Shown: positions 19,338 through 30,000, numbered from the stretch's first letter. The stretch: DNA of 64,000 nucleotides from Actinomycetota bacterium (GCA_003134555.1 PLBO01000135.1:62001-126000); one strand, 5' to 3'. Notes: generated by a model not told the origin, from the sequence alone. A program made the numbers and translations.

Positions 19338-20666
19338 GTGAGCGCGACTGAAGATGCCGACAGTGGCCAGACAATGATCGAACAAGAGGCAGCGCGCCTT
19401 GCGGAGTTGAGTGCTGCCGCGTGGGTCCGCGCGGCGCTGGAACGGAACGACGACGGGGAGTTCCGCGCACGGCGGATCGAGCTAACGATCGGCGCGGAGC
19501 CTCGCGGCTTCGAGTGGGTTGAATGGGACTACGGCTCCTGCGCACTCGTCTCGTGCCCGACCAGTCTGAGCGAGATCGCAGCGTGGCTTCGTGACGGTCA
19601 CGGAGCGGTGAAGCCCCAAGTTCGGAACATTGAATTTGCGATGCCTTCCGTTTCGCCGACGGGAACCTGGGAGAACTTGCCGAGTCGATCTTCGCGAGAC
19701 CGGCCCGCACTCGAATGGCCGTCTCGGAGGGTCGTCTTTCACGACCTCGAACCGCGCACTCAGTTAGTGCCTTCAGCTTTTCTCGTGAGCCCAGACGCTC
19801 CGTCCTTCCCGACGCTCGACATGGCGAGCGAGGCGTTCTTCCACGGCGTCGAACGATCGTTCACTCCGATGCCAAGTTACGAGGCGCTGATCATCAGAGA
19901 ACAAACGTCGGACGTGCGCATCGCGCGCGTTGCGTTCTCGATGACAGAGGTAGTTGTCACGGTCGACACACTCAACGCTGGCGACCGCGTTCCGATCAAG
20001 GTGTCGTTCGTCGCGGACGGAGTCAGCATCGGCGACGACCGTATCGTCCTTGGATTTTCCGAGGATCGCACATCGGTGTTCGCTCTGCCTTCTGGCGTAC
20101 CGAGCGAGTGGTGGCTGACGTTGTCGCGTGGTACGCGTTGGCTCGACTTCCGTTACTCGAGCCGCTATCACCAGCCCGCAGATGTCGATCTCGAGACGGA
20201 AGCGCTCGATGCGGAGGATGCTGTGCTCGCGCTGATGTTTGGCGGCGAGGACGCGCAGACCGAGTTCAAGCGCGAGTTGCCCGCCGACGATGCGGGTAAG
20301 CGGAAGCTCGCGCGCGTCGTTGCTGCTTTCGCGAATGGTCGGGGCGGCGTCATCCTGTTCGGCATCGATGCCGACGAGGCGACGATCATTGGGATCGGAG
20401 AGACCTTCCCGAAGGCGCGCGATCGTCTGACAGACATTGTTAGCGGCAACGTGACCCCGTCGCTCGATGTCGAGGTGCGCGCCTACGAGATTTCCAGTCG
20501 GCTTGTCGTCGGGCTCGTCGTTCCATCCGGAGACGAGCCGCCGTACGGAGCGGGCCGGACTAATCCTCGCTACTACATCAGGCGAAACGCGAGCACGCTC
20601 CCCGCGCAACCCGATGACATACGTCGCGTGCTCGGAGAGACCCGGCCTGGAAATCGCGGTCGATGA
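19338..20666 (+). CDS. AlbA_2 / Schlafen-like putative DNA- or RNA-binding protein (second gene)
   Basis: A 442-residue protein, GTG start. The C-terminal third (about residues 300-435) is an AlbA_2 (Schlafen AAA_4) domain: QTEFKRELPADDAGKRKLAR, then VVAAFANGRGGVILFGIDAD, then RDRLTDIVSGNVTPSLDVEV and NPRYYIRRNASTLPA. This domain binds nucleic acid in other proteins, and in eukaryotic Schlafens it forms a tRNA nuclease. The E-x-K residues of the first motif are those implicated there. The N-terminal 290 residues are unassigned and mainly beta. The stop overlaps the next start as ATGA, so translation of the NACHT protein is coupled to it. Confidence 0.75.
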   Translation: MSATEDADSGQTMIEQEAARLAELSAAAWVRAALERNDDGEFRARRIELTIGAEPRGFEWVEWDYGSCALVSCPTSLSEIAAWLRDGHGAVKPQVRNIEFAMPSVSPTGTWENLPSRSSRDRPALEWPSRRVVFHDLEPRTQLVPSAFLVSPDAPSFPTLDMASEAFFHGVERSFTPMPSYEALIIREQTSDVRIARVAFSMTEVVVTVDTLNAGDRVPIKVSFVADGVSIGDDRIVLGFSEDRTSVFALPSGVPSEWWLTLSRGTRWLDFRYSSRYHQPADVDLETEALDAEDAVLALMFGGEDAQTEFKRELPADDAGKRKLARVVAAFANGRGGVILFGIDADEATIIGIGETFPKARDRLTDIVSGNVTPSLDVEVRAYEISSRLVVGLVVPSGDEPPYGAGRTNPRYYIRRNASTLPAQPDDIRRVLGETRPGNRGR

Positions 20667-23641
20667 GCCGCGGCGGGATCGGGGGTGCGTCGGGCGATGC
20701 TGGCGTCGAGTATCGACGTGCGGTCGCTGCTTACGCCGTCGCCCACGGCCTCGCGAACGTACCTCTTCAGGGCTTCGGTGCCTCGGGCGCCTCGCTGCAG
20801 GTCGTCTCGGTTTCTCTGGAGACCGACGAACCCGTAGATGACGTCCGAGTTGAATTCGCCGACGGCTCCGCAAGCTACGTGCAAGCGAAGCGGACACTCC
20901 GGAAGGGAAAGCCTCTCGATTCTGCAGTTGCACAGTGGGTGCGCGCCGCCCAACGCGGCCTTGAGCCCGGGCGCGACCACCTCGTGATAGTGACGGGCGC
21001 GATATCCGGGCCCTTGAGAATTCTGCAAAGTGTCCTGCGCCGCCTCAAGACGGACCGGCCGGCTTCCCCAACCGGCCAGGAGGCGACGGAACTCCGACAT
21101 CTGCGAACGCTGTTGCGCGAGCTTGACGCGAATGATCAGACGACGGTGTTGCAGTGCGCCTCGATCCACGTCCTCGAGGTCGAAGAGCCAGACGACGCAG
21201 GTGCACGCGAAGCGGCACTACTGTTGGGCCAGTTTGTCGACCCTGCTGACCTGACGCTCGCTTGGAACGCGCTCGTCCGCGCTGCCGGCGTGACCGCGCG
21301 GCTGCGTGGGGGATTCGAGATGCGAGGTTGGTTGACGCAACTCCGGCGGGAGGGACTTGCGATCAGCGAGTCAGGCGAAACGGTCGCGGCCAAACTGGAG
21401 CTCGAGCAACGCGCGCTCGACCGGTACATCGCAGCTGCCGAACGGAAAGCCGCGAGCATCGACCTGCGGCCGCTCGGTGCGCGAATCCCGCCGATCCCGA
21501 TCGAAGACATCGATGCCGACGTCGAAGTGCACGACGCCGACCACCGTGGGACGACGCCACTGCTGTGGCCCTTCCTTCGTCGCGGTCGCGCGATCCTCAC
21601 TGGACTCCCAGGTGCCGGGAAGTCGACTGCGCTCGTACGCATTGCGGCGCTCATCCCGCGCATCGATGACTGGGTGCCGATCCGTGCGTCGCTCCGTGAT
21701 GTCGACTCGATGGATCCGGCCTCACCGTTCCGAGACCGGCTGCTCGAAGCAGCCATGCGCGATGTGCCCCTACTCGACAGGCCGGTGATGTCCGCCAACC
21801 TGTCGAGTCGCCTTCTTAATGGAGCAGCCGTTTTGCTTCTCGACGGCCTCGATGAGACCTATCAGAGGCGCGCAGCCGTCGTTGCCGACATCGATGAGTT
21901 CCTCGCGTCGTGCTCGGACGACCTCGCGGTGCTGCTGAGCACGCGTGATGTCGCGTACGGCCACGCAGCAACGCTCGGTTGGCCCGACCTTCGGCTGGCG
22001 GCCCCGGACACCGTTGACAAACTCGTATCGGCGGTACTTGTTGCTTGCAAGAGCGCCGCGGTCTTGCGTCATGAGATCGCGGACGACGCGGAGTGGGTAA
22101 CTGCCCGAGAAGAGTGGGTACAAACGGCTCTCGGTGCCAACTCGACGCTCCGTGAGACTCCTCTAATCCCAACCTTGCTGGCGTTGCTCGCCGGCGAACG
22201 GGATATGGAGAGGTTGCCCACAGCCCGCGCAAATGTCATGCGCGCCGTCGTCGACAGTCTGCTCCTGAGGCGTGACGCCGATCCAAGCCGTCTCAGAATC
22301 GGCGAACTCGTCGGCGATGCTGCAGTGGCGGCCACTGGCAGGGTGTTCACGACTGAGGCGCGCGCATTGGTCGACGGCAACGGACAGCAGTCGCTCGAGG
22401 TGCTGCGCGAACTAGTCGCTGCGGATCTTGCGACCCAGTGGAGCCTCGCGCCGGGGCCCGCGGGCGTAACTGCCGACGCTGCTATTCGGTTCTGGGACGA
22501 GCACGGGATCTTTGTGCTATCCGGCGCTCAGGAGGTCGTGACCCCTCGGCTTCCGCTGTTCTCGGAAATTGGTGACGCGATGGCAGTGGTTCGCGATGCG
22601 AGCGCTGATCTTGTCGACTGGGTCTCGGAACGAGTCGCGCAGGGAGCAGTCGAGTCACTCGTGCTCGCGGCGGGCCTCTCGTCCGACGCGAGCGAAGTGT
22701 TTGCCTCGGCGGCAGTTCGCTCGGGCGACCACGATCTGCTGCTCGGCGCAGGGCGCGCGTATCTCGACGGCGCACGCTTCGACTCAGGGACACTTCGTAA
22801 CATCGTGGAAGCACTCCTGATCGATATCGGGGCTGGAGGGCGCGAAGGTTGGGCCAGCCTCAAGATGCTTCTGGCGCTACCCGCATCGGCTACGACAGCC
22901 GACGCAATCGATCTTGCAATCGGCGCGTATCCCGAGGAGCATCGGGTGATTGCGCGCGCGTCGATCGCATTGCTCTACCGCGCGCCCGAGTCGTTGCGCA
23001 GCGATCCCTCGGTGCTACTCGCAGCCTTGGCCGTGACCGGCCTTGAGCATCTCGACAGCCGCGCGGTGGTAACTAGTCGCTCGGCCTGGCGAGACTTCAC
23101 AGTCGACGAGCTATATGGGAGCACGATCGAGCAGGCGGCCCAGCTGCTCGTCGGTCAAGTCGATGAAGCTGCCGACCTCGTCGTCGCGCGGTTTTCATCG
23201 GTGGCGACTCGAACGAGTGAACGATTGCGCGAGGTGCTGGAGGCCGCAGGGATGGGGGAGCGCGCCTCAGAGGCTACGAGCGGGTACTTCGAGAAGACAG
23301 CGCAGTTCTTGGCAAACCTCGACTACGACCCCGACGACTATGTGCGGTTTCTTGACTTGGTCAGCGAGATCGCGCCTTCGGCTCAACTCGAGCTGGCAGA
23401 ACGAACCAAGCTCAACGACTTTGCTGACTTCCTCGAGACGATGTTGCTTAACGAAGCGGGGTCCTGGGGGCGTTCGTTCAAGCAGCATCAAATCGAGGTT
23501 GTCGAACTCGTCGCGACCCTTGGATCCTTCGACACGTCTGTGCTTGCCGCAGAAGCGAGGATCGTTCGCGACCGTGTCGAGGCATTCGGGGGCACAGACC
23601 ATTCTTCGCGCTCTTCGACGGTGCGTCCGGTCGGCCATTGA
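20663..23641 (+). CDS. Cap4-like nuclease fused to NACHT/STAND ATPase (third gene)
   Basis: A 992-residue protein. Residues about 10-220 look like a Cap4 (DUF4297)-type dsDNA endonuclease of the PD-(D/E)xK fold: EYRRAVAAYAVAHGL, DDVRVEFADG, then YVQAKRTLRKG with the Q-A-K catalytic Lys. The NTPase core has Walker A GLPGAGKST near residue 314 and Walker B AVLLLDGLDE near 390, of NACHT type, followed by sensor-like VLLSTRDVAYGHA. From about residue 520 onward the protein is helical and repeat-like, presumably the ligand-sensing part. Architecture nuclease-NACHT-repeats is that of bacterial NLR/Avs immune proteins. Known relatives act alone; here the gene is coupled to DUF4062, AlbA_2 and zinc-finger partners. 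Confidence 0.82.
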   Translation: MSRGGIGGASGDAGVEYRRAVAAYAVAHGLANVPLQGFGASGASLQVVSVSLETDEPVDDVRVEFADGSASYVQAKRTLRKGKPLDSAVAQWVRAAQRGLEPGRDHLVIVTGAISGPLRILQSVLRRLKTDRPASPTGQEATELRHLRTLLRELDANDQTTVLQCASIHVLEVEEPDDAGAREAALLLGQFVDPADLTLAWNALVRAAGVTARLRGGFEMRGWLTQLRREGLAISESGETVAAKLELEQRALDRYIAAAERKAASIDLRPLGARIPPIPIEDIDADVEVHDADHRGTTPLLWPFLRRGRAILTGLPGAGKSTALVRIAALIPRIDDWVPIRASLRDVDSMDPASPFRDRLLEAAMRDVPLLDRPVMSANLSSRLLNGAAVLLLDGLDETYQRRAAVVADIDEFLASCSDDLAVLLSTRDVAYGHAATLGWPDLRLAAPDTVDKLVSAVLVACKSAAVLRHEIADDAEWVTAREEWVQTALGANSTLRETPLIPTLLALLAGERDMERLPTARANVMRAVVDSLLLRRDADPSRLRIGELVGDAAVAATGRVFTTEARALVDGNGQQSLEVLRELVAADLATQWSLAPGPAGVTADAAIRFWDEHGIFVLSGAQEVVTPRLPLFSEIGDAMAVVRDASADLVDWVSERVAQGAVESLVLAAGLSSDASEVFASAAVRSGDHDLLLGAGRAYLDGARFDSGTLRNIVEALLIDIGAGGREGWASLKMLLALPASATTADAIDLAIGAYPEEHRVIARASIALLYRAPESLRSDPSVLLAALAVTGLEHLDSRAVVTSRSAWRDFTVDELYGSTIEQAAQLLVGQVDEAADLVVARFSSVATRTSERLREVLEAAGMGERASEATSGYFEKTAQFLANLDYDPDDYVRFLDLVSEIAPSAQLELAERTKLNDFADFLETMLLNEAGSWGRSFKQHQIEVVELVATLGSFDTSVLAAEARIVRDRVEAFGGTDHSSRSSTVRPVGH

Positions 23642-24231
23642 ATAACTGGAGTGATGTGCCGAGCCGGACGGACGCCGTGGACCTTCTCATCGCGATGATG
23701 ACATGGGCGATCGGTTCGGCGCGCCTCGCCGCGTCGGCACTCTGGAGTGCACCCCCAGTCGCTGACCTAGCTGTGCCGAAGCTTCGCGAGCTTCTCCCAC
23801 GCCTCGTGTCGAGTGCGGAGCATGAACGGCTGGCAGCGCTGACATTGTGTTCGCTGGTGGCTGGCCCTGAGCCGGAATCGTGGGTGCACGATGAGGATCC
23901 AGTGCTTCGCGCCGTCGCGGCCGTGTGGCTAGAGCCTGTCGGGCTCGACGGCTTGCTGACTTCGCAGTTCCGAGAGCTTCTACATGACGACGATCGCAAC
24001 GTGCGCGCAAAGGCGGTGCGGAAACTCGCGGCTGTCATAGCGGTCGACCGCGACGAACTACTTGAGGAAATTGCTTCGGCGCCGGAGCCGGGCTGGACGT
24101 GCCTCACCTGTAGAACTGTCAATCCGGCTGCACTGGCTTCGTGCGGAAAGTCCGAGTGTTATCGAGTGCCCTCGCACCCTGCGTCGGACGCGCGCCAGAT
24201 TCTGGATGGGACCTTCACGCTGGGCCACTGA
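23638..24231 (+). CDS. Helical-repeat protein with RanBP2-like zinc finger (fourth gene)
   Basis: A 197-residue frame starting at TTG 23638, overlapping the NACHT stop as TTGA. Residues 40-145 are helical and HEAT-like (VPKLRELLPRLVSSAEHERL; REL-DDDRNVRAKAVRKLAA pattern). Residues 153-174 fit the RanBP2 zinc-finger spacing: Trp153, Cys155, Cys158, Asn162, Cys169, Cys174; only the last gap (four instead of two) deviates. Such fingers bind single-stranded RNA or ubiquitin in eukaryotes and are uncommon in bacteria. Because it directly abuts the NACHT protein and has a TTG start, it could also be the original C-terminus of that protein separated by a frameshift. Confidence 0.65.
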   Translation: MNNWSDVPSRTDAVDLLIAMMTWAIGSARLAASALWSAPPVADLAVPKLRELLPRLVSSAEHERLAALTLCSLVAGPEPESWVHDEDPVLRAVAAVWLEPVGLDGLLTSQFRELLHDDDRNVRAKAVRKLAAVIAVDRDELLEEIASAPEPGWTCLTCRTVNPAALASCGKSECYRVPSHPASDARQILDGTFTLGH

Positions 24232-24454
24232 CCGCCGTACGGCGCGTCGGAGTGGCGGTCGCTGGCTTGGTCCTGATCGCTGCGTTCCTCGCTCTGAGCC
24301 AGCCTGTTGCGGCTGAGCCACCATGATCCGCACGCGCCGCCAGCTGACGATGCTGCTACCGACGAGAGCGAATCGGGCTGTCGCGTTCGCTATGCAACGC
24401 AGGCTCCTTGTCGGCGTTGCACTCGATCCTCACTCAGCGCGGTACATCGTTTTG

Positions 24455-24644
24455 CATCGCGAGTGGTGCCGTGAATGGTGCCGTGTTCTTCGGTTCTGCA
24501 CGGGAGTAGGTGGGACTCGACGTCCCGAATGTCGCGCGAACAGCCTCGTCAGCGGTACTGGACCGGACCAACCGGGAGCGGAAGGGAGCCCAGTTCGCGG
24601 GCAGATAACCCGAAGGTCGCAGGCTCAAGCCCTGCACCCGCGCC
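24455..24644 (+). repeat. Direct repeat copy A, with degenerate tRNA 3' end (att-like)
   Basis: This stretch is an imperfect copy of 32155-32348. Both contain the pair TGGTGCCGTGAATGGTGCCG, then a GGGACT-GACGTC block and a GTCGCGCGAA block. Both end in the 3' half of a tRNA (here 24598-24644: anticodon arm, then AACCCGAAGGTC, T arm and acceptor-like CACCCGCGCC). In copy A the conserved U33 and the T-loop TTC are altered, so it is not a functional tRNA. This is what successive integrations at a tRNA 3' end leave behind. Confidence 0.65.
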
Positions 24645-24772
24645 GGCCCTTTCACTTCTCGCCCGAACAGTGCCGAAACGGTCCATCTCGCGGGACGTGT
24701 CGTGACGGCCTGGCGCGCAAGTTGGGGATCGCGCACCGAGTGCCGGCGAGTACGGCGGCCTACTCTTGGGCA

Positions 24773-26056
24773 GTGGCACAGCGTATTCGTGAGATCACAA
24801 AACTCGCAGACTTCGGTAACCGCTGCGCGTACTGCCGCGGGCGACTCGACGACCAACTCTGGGAGGAAGAGCACTGGCACGCTCGAGCCGCGGGTGGTTC
24901 AGATTGGCAAGAGACGCCGCCCAGCTGCGCAAGATGCAACCGAGCAAAGGGGAAGCATGCACCGCGCGTCGTCGATCCGCACACGGGTCAAACCGTGCGC
25001 TTCTTTAATCCCTTGCAGGACAACTGGAACGAGCACTTTCTCGCACGCAATGGTTTGATATTCGGGAAGTCGGCGGTCGGCCGCGCCAGCGCATCGATTC
25101 TCTTCCAGCCCATGCCAGCGCTTGCCCCGAATCTTGACACGCCGATTCACTTTCACTTTGCAATGAGCGAGCGTCTCGCTGTGCTGACTGCCGCGCTGAT
25201 GCAGCGCCACGACGCGGTCAACTACCGGGCCGCACGACATGCGCTCAATGAATTCAATCTGGCGATCGCAACACTTGATCCGACGGAGCGCGAGGTCGCC
25301 GTCTTCATAGGGCAGTGGGCTCGGGCGCAGATGCGATTCCGTGCTGGAAGCGCGCCAAACGTTCGGCAGAACCTACGCGAAGGGATCGCTAACTTGCGTC
25401 GCGGCGATCTGTCGGCTGTTGGCCGCGACGCCGAGCTGTTTCGCCACGAATGGGTCGCGATGTCGGCGATCCAGGCGGCGACGCTTGGGCGTTTATGGAA
25501 CAACCGCGAAATGGAGCGACGTGCACGCACCCTCGCCACGCGCGTTTATAGCGATCTCGCCACGCACCCTCTTCTCGGGTCAAGCCACTTCCTCTGGCGC
25601 GCTCTGGTGCACAAGGGCGAACTCGCCGCGGTCGACCTCCCTGCACTAGACGCCTACATCGATGATGTTGCCGAGGCTGAGCAAGCCAACACCTTCGTCC
25701 TGCTGGGAGAGATGTCGGAGGCCGTCGCCAAGTCGGAGTCGCAGGTTGGCGTCATCGAGTCTGCCTTTGCTCTTGTCGACAAGACCATGGAAACTGCCGG
25801 CTACGCCGCGGGTGGCGACCGCGCGGAGTCGGTGACACTGCGCCGCCGAGGGTGGCTCCTTCAGCTCCGGCTCGAGCTCCCAATCGATGCTCGCCTCCTT
25901 CGGAACGATCTCTCCTACTGGACGAATCTAGGGCTCACTAACGAGGTACGAACCCTCTACGCCGATCTCCGGAGGTGGCGCTACGACGTCGCGCAACTCG
26001 AAATGGATCTTGATCGCAAGACGCTCGGGACGTCGCTCGGTCCATTGGCAGCATAG
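24773..26056 (+). CDS. HNH endonuclease domain protein
   Basis: A 427-residue protein if started at GTG 24773. The open frame extends back to 24323, but those residues are read through the att-like repeat, so the upstream start is rejected. Residues about 15-70 are an HNH nuclease with zinc-binding CxxC pairs: NRCAYCRGRLDD, then WEEEHWHARAAGGSDW (EHWHARAAGG is the HNH core), then PPSCARCNRAKG. The remaining 350 residues are helical (DPTEREVAVFIGQWARAQMR; long alternating helices), perhaps TPR-like. It may be a restriction-type or defence nuclease; no modification partner is present. Confidence 0.7.
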   Translation: MAQRIREITKLADFGNRCAYCRGRLDDQLWEEEHWHARAAGGSDWQETPPSCARCNRAKGKHAPRVVDPHTGQTVRFFNPLQDNWNEHFLARNGLIFGKSAVGRASASILFQPMPALAPNLDTPIHFHFAMSERLAVLTAALMQRHDAVNYRAARHALNEFNLAIATLDPTEREVAVFIGQWARAQMRFRAGSAPNVRQNLREGIANLRRGDLSAVGRDAELFRHEWVAMSAIQAATLGRLWNNREMERRARTLATRVYSDLATHPLLGSSHFLWRALVHKGELAAVDLPALDAYIDDVAEAEQANTFVLLGEMSEAVAKSESQVGVIESAFALVDKTMETAGYAAGGDRAESVTLRRRGWLLQLRLELPIDARLLRNDLSYWTNLGLTNEVRTLYADLRRWRYDVAQLEMDLDRKTLGTSLGPLAA

Positions 26057-26094
26057 AGCAGCGCGGGTGCGCTTACGCGCAGGCTGCTTCTATC

Positions 26095-26877
26095 ATGAGC
26101 GAAGCGGGTCGCGATATCGCAGTGATAGTCCCGACGCATGGTCGTCTCGACCTAACGAGCGCGCTCGTCGCGGACTGTCAGCGCGAACCGACCGTTGCTG
26201 ACGTGATAATTGTTGACAACAAGCGAGACCATCAAGCCCTTAGCCGCCAAGTGCGTGTCGTAAGTCCGTCCGAACCGCTGGGTTGGTTGCGTTCATGCAA
26301 CCTTGGAATCGAAGTCGCATCTACGCAGCGATACCGCGCGTATGTCTTGCTGAACAATGACACGCGATTGTCTCAGCAGTTCTTTGAGGGTTTGCTTGTC
26401 GCATCGGCCGATACAGGTGCAGCTCTGATCGGCCCCATGTATGATGACTACTGGCCGACACAGATAGGGCCCTTCGTCGGGCGAGCTCTCGACTATGGGG
26501 CGGTTAGAGCGCACCGTGACGCCCCGCTCGTAGACGGGACCTGCATGTTCATCGATGCCGGCCTATATTCTGAAATCGGTGGCCTCGACGACCGATTTCA
26601 CAAGTGTGGGTACGGCGCGGACTACGACTACGCGATTCGAACACGACAAGCAGGCCGTCGCATCTGTATCACCGAGATGTCGTACCTGAATCATCTTCGG
26701 CACGGCACTGCCTCGGCGGTGCTGCCGGCAGAGTGGCAGGCCGAGGCAACGACGATTCAAAACGAGGTGTTCGAGTCCAAGTGGGGCGCACGGCTGTGTG
26801 AGACGCGACCGGAGGACAAGGATGTTGTACTTCGAGAGGTCGCCCGACTCGGCGCGGCAACTGAGACGCGGTCGTGA
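26095..26877 (+). CDS. Family 2 glycosyltransferase
   Basis: A 260-residue GT-A fold glycosyltransferase. The N-terminus has IAVIVPTHGRLDLTSALVAD and the VADVIIVDNKRD strand; the metal-binding DxD equivalent is YVLLNNDTRLSQQFFEGLL; and a GGLDDRFHKCGYGADYDYAI segment corresponds to the acceptor-site ED motif of rhamnosyl-type transferases. It would transfer a sugar from a nucleotide-sugar to a surface polymer or glycan. It lies 38 bases after the HNH gene and 130 before the Avs-like gene and does not fit either functionally, so it is probably cargo of the same island. Confidence 0.75.
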   Translation: MSEAGRDIAVIVPTHGRLDLTSALVADCQREPTVADVIIVDNKRDHQALSRQVRVVSPSEPLGWLRSCNLGIEVASTQRYRAYVLLNNDTRLSQQFFEGLLVASADTGAALIGPMYDDYWPTQIGPFVGRALDYGAVRAHRDAPLVDGTCMFIDAGLYSEIGGLDDRFHKCGYGADYDYAIRTRQAGRRICITEMSYLNHLRHGTASAVLPAEWQAEATTIQNEVFESKWGARLCETRPEDKDVVLREVARLGAATETRS

Positions 26878-27009
26878 GCACCGCGTAGAGAGCCGCTGCG
26901 AAATGCGAAGCGCCGCACCGGCGGCGAGCGCCGACTCCGCCAATCACGACTCGACCAGCTTTGGATTGCCCATTTCTGTCAGGTCAGCGCGCGAGGATGA
27001 ATACGTGCC

Positions 27010-30000
27010 GTGGTTGCCAAGGTGTCGGTTCTTCGAGTGAAGGCGCTACCACCGATCGACCTGTCGCGCATCCGCGATCACGCCGGTGCCAAGCATCGCG
27101 GGTTCGAAGAGTTCGCGTACTTGCTGGCTTGGGATCTCGAGGACCTCGACCGTGCAATCGAGATCGAACGTAGGGCGACACCCGATGGTGGCATCGAGTT
27201 CTCCTGCGCTCCGGTCGGCAAGGGCAACGGTGGTCGCTGGGCATGGCAGGCGAAGTACCTGTTCAAGTTCGACGCGAGCACGTTCGCGCAGATGACCAAG
27301 AGCGCCGTCGCCGCACTTGCCAGCACCCCAGATCTTGAGCGCTACATCTTCGTGCTGCCCAAGGACCGGTCTGCGGCCGCGCTGACCAAGTGGAATACGG
27401 CTGTCACGGAGTGGACCAAGAAGGCCAAGGCCAAGGGGATGACGGTCGAGTTCGAGTTCCGGGGTGAGTCGCAGATCGTGGCGGCAGCTACCACGGATTC
27501 GCACGCCGGAGCGATCCGTTACTTCTTCGACGAGCACTTCCTCACGAAGCAGCACATGGCCAGGCAGATCGAGCGCGAGGTCGAGAACCTTGGAGCCCGA
27601 TACAGCCCTGACGTCAACGTTGAGACCGAGAGCCGCAACATCGTCGACGCCGCTTGCCGAGGACCACGCTTTGTGGCCGCGCTGAAGGACCTCCTGAGCG
27701 CGCCGGCGAACACCCAACCGTTCGTTGACCGGCAAGCGACGTCCGAGCAGGTGATCCTCGACGGCGCGAAGACGGTCGGAGCGCTTGTGGATGATTGGAA
27801 CGCCGTCGTGGTGGCGAGCGTCGAACATCTCTCAGACCCGGGAGACGCGGTCTTCCGTACCCTCGGCGATCACGCCAAGAAGCTTCGCCAAGGGATCGAA
27901 GCGGTGCAGTCCGCCGTCGAGGGCCGGCTCGGCAAGCTCGCCGAGCAAAGCCGGAAACGCGCTGCACGCGGCCGGCCCTCGACGGCGCCGACCCGCACCA
28001 AACGGAAGTCGGCGGCGCAGAAGGCCGAGGAGGAGCGCAACCGGCAGCGCGACAGCCTGCACTCGTTCGAAACGTCCCTGTGGCGGCTCCGTAGTTCCGT
28101 CGACGAGGTCCTCTCCTACCTTGGTAGCGCGGACATTGCGGCCGCGGTCAGCGGATCCGTGTTGCTGGTCGGCGAAGCGGGGTGTGGCAAGAGCCATCTC
28201 GTCGCCGATGTTGCTACCGAACGGATCGCCGCCGACTTCCCATCGTTCCTGCTACTCGGCCAACACCTCGATACAGGTGTCGTGGACCCGCAACTCGTGC
28301 AGATGATGGGCCTGGGGACGCTGACGCTCGGCGACGCGCTCCAGGCGCTCGATGTTGCAGCCCGTGTCCGGCGCAACGGCCGCGCGCTGCTGGTCATCGA
28401 CGCGATCAACGAAGGCGCCGGTGCCGACGTGTGGCAGTCCCAACTCCCTGGGCTCGTTGCCGAGGTCGGGCGGTACCCGTGGGTCGCGCTCGTCATCACG
28501 CTGCGCGACGTGTACGAGACGTCGGTCCTGCCAGGCGGGACACCTACGGGCATGACCAAGTCATTGCATCACGGGCTTGCCGGGCACGAGGAAGAGGCAC
28601 TCAACTTGTACGCCGCGATGTACGGCCTCCGGCTGCCCGACGTACCGGCGCTGATGCCGGAAATCACGAATCCACTGTTCCTCCGCAGCCTCTGCCAGTC
28701 CGTGCAAGGGCGCGGTCTCGCCGAGATCCCCCGAGAAGCTGGCAGTCTCGTGTGGGTCTTCGACGGTCTGATCGACGCTGTCGAGAAGACCCTGCAGCGT
28801 CCAGCGCGTCTCAACTACGGGGACTGGGAGCGCAGGGTCCACGAGGCAGTCGCGGCGCTCGCGGGCGCGATGGTCGACGGCGGATCCGAAGCCCTTCCGA
28901 TCGCCCAAGCCAATGAGGTGTGCAAGGCCATTCACCCGCACACTGGGAACTCGAAGTCTCTGCTGAACGCGCTCATCGTCGAGGGGTTGCTGCTGCGCGA
29001 GACCGTCGACCGAGACGGAACCGTCACCGACTCAATCCGGTTCACCTACCAGCGCCTTTCAGACCACCTCCGCGCGGAGGTCATTCTCGACCGCAACCCC
29101 ACCAACACGAAGCTCGCCGCCGCTGTTCGGAACATCTCGAAGGCGCCGCGCCCGTGGGCAATGAGCGGCGTCATCTCTGCTCTCGTGCTCCTCGTTCCCG
29201 AGACCCGCGGTAAGGAACTGGCGACGGTGCTCAGGTTCGGTGACAACGTTGTCGGCGAACGATGGGAGACGTATCGAGATCCGCGCGCCTGGCTCCGCGG
29301 AGTCGCACAGGAAGCGTTCTTCGAGACGCTTCTTTGGCGGTACCCCGCGACGTTCACCGCCGCAACCCGCGATCTGCTGAGCAAGTACCTCACCGCCACG
29401 GCCGTCGAGAACCATGAGTGGCTCCGCATCATCTCCGCGCTGGCGTGCGTGCCGAACCATCCACTCAACGCAGAGTGGCTCCACCCGATCCTCTGGCGGA
29501 TGAGCCTTCCCGAGCGAGACGAGGCATGGTCCCGGGAGATCCTCTGGGTCTACTCGGACGACGTGAACCCGGTCAGCCGCACGGTGGACTGGGCGTGGGC
29601 GAATCCTGACGCGCCCGAGGACGTCGCACGTCTCGCAAGCTTGTTCTTGGCCTGGCTGTTCACCAGCGCGAACCGACGCCTGCGGGACACCGCAACCAAA
29701 GCGCTCGTATCCGTCACCACGCATCACCCGCAGGTCCTCACCGACCTGGTCCGACGGTTCGCGACGGTCAACGACCCGTACGTGATCGACCGGATAGTCG
29801 CGGCCGCGTACGGCCACGTGCTCCGTCGACGACGTCACATCGAGAGTGAAGTCGACCTCGATGCGCTCCGAGGGCTCGCCCAAGCCGTTTACGACGCGGT
29901 GTTCGGCGCCGGTGAGCCGGTCGCGCACCTGATGCTGCGTCACCGGGCCCAGATGTGCGCGCAGATCGTCGACGATCTCTGCCGAGCCGCTGGGGACGAG

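Noticed and set aside
24323-24772. N-terminal 150-residue extension of the HNH protein
   Set aside because: It reads through the att-like repeat and the tRNA remnant; homology to HNH proteins begins only after GTG 24773.
24549-24779. Minus-strand frame containing AGAGLEPATFGLSARELGS
   Set aside because: It is translated antisense through the tRNA-like repeat; the peptide GVGFEPTTFGL and its variants are a known annotation artefact of tRNA 3' ends.
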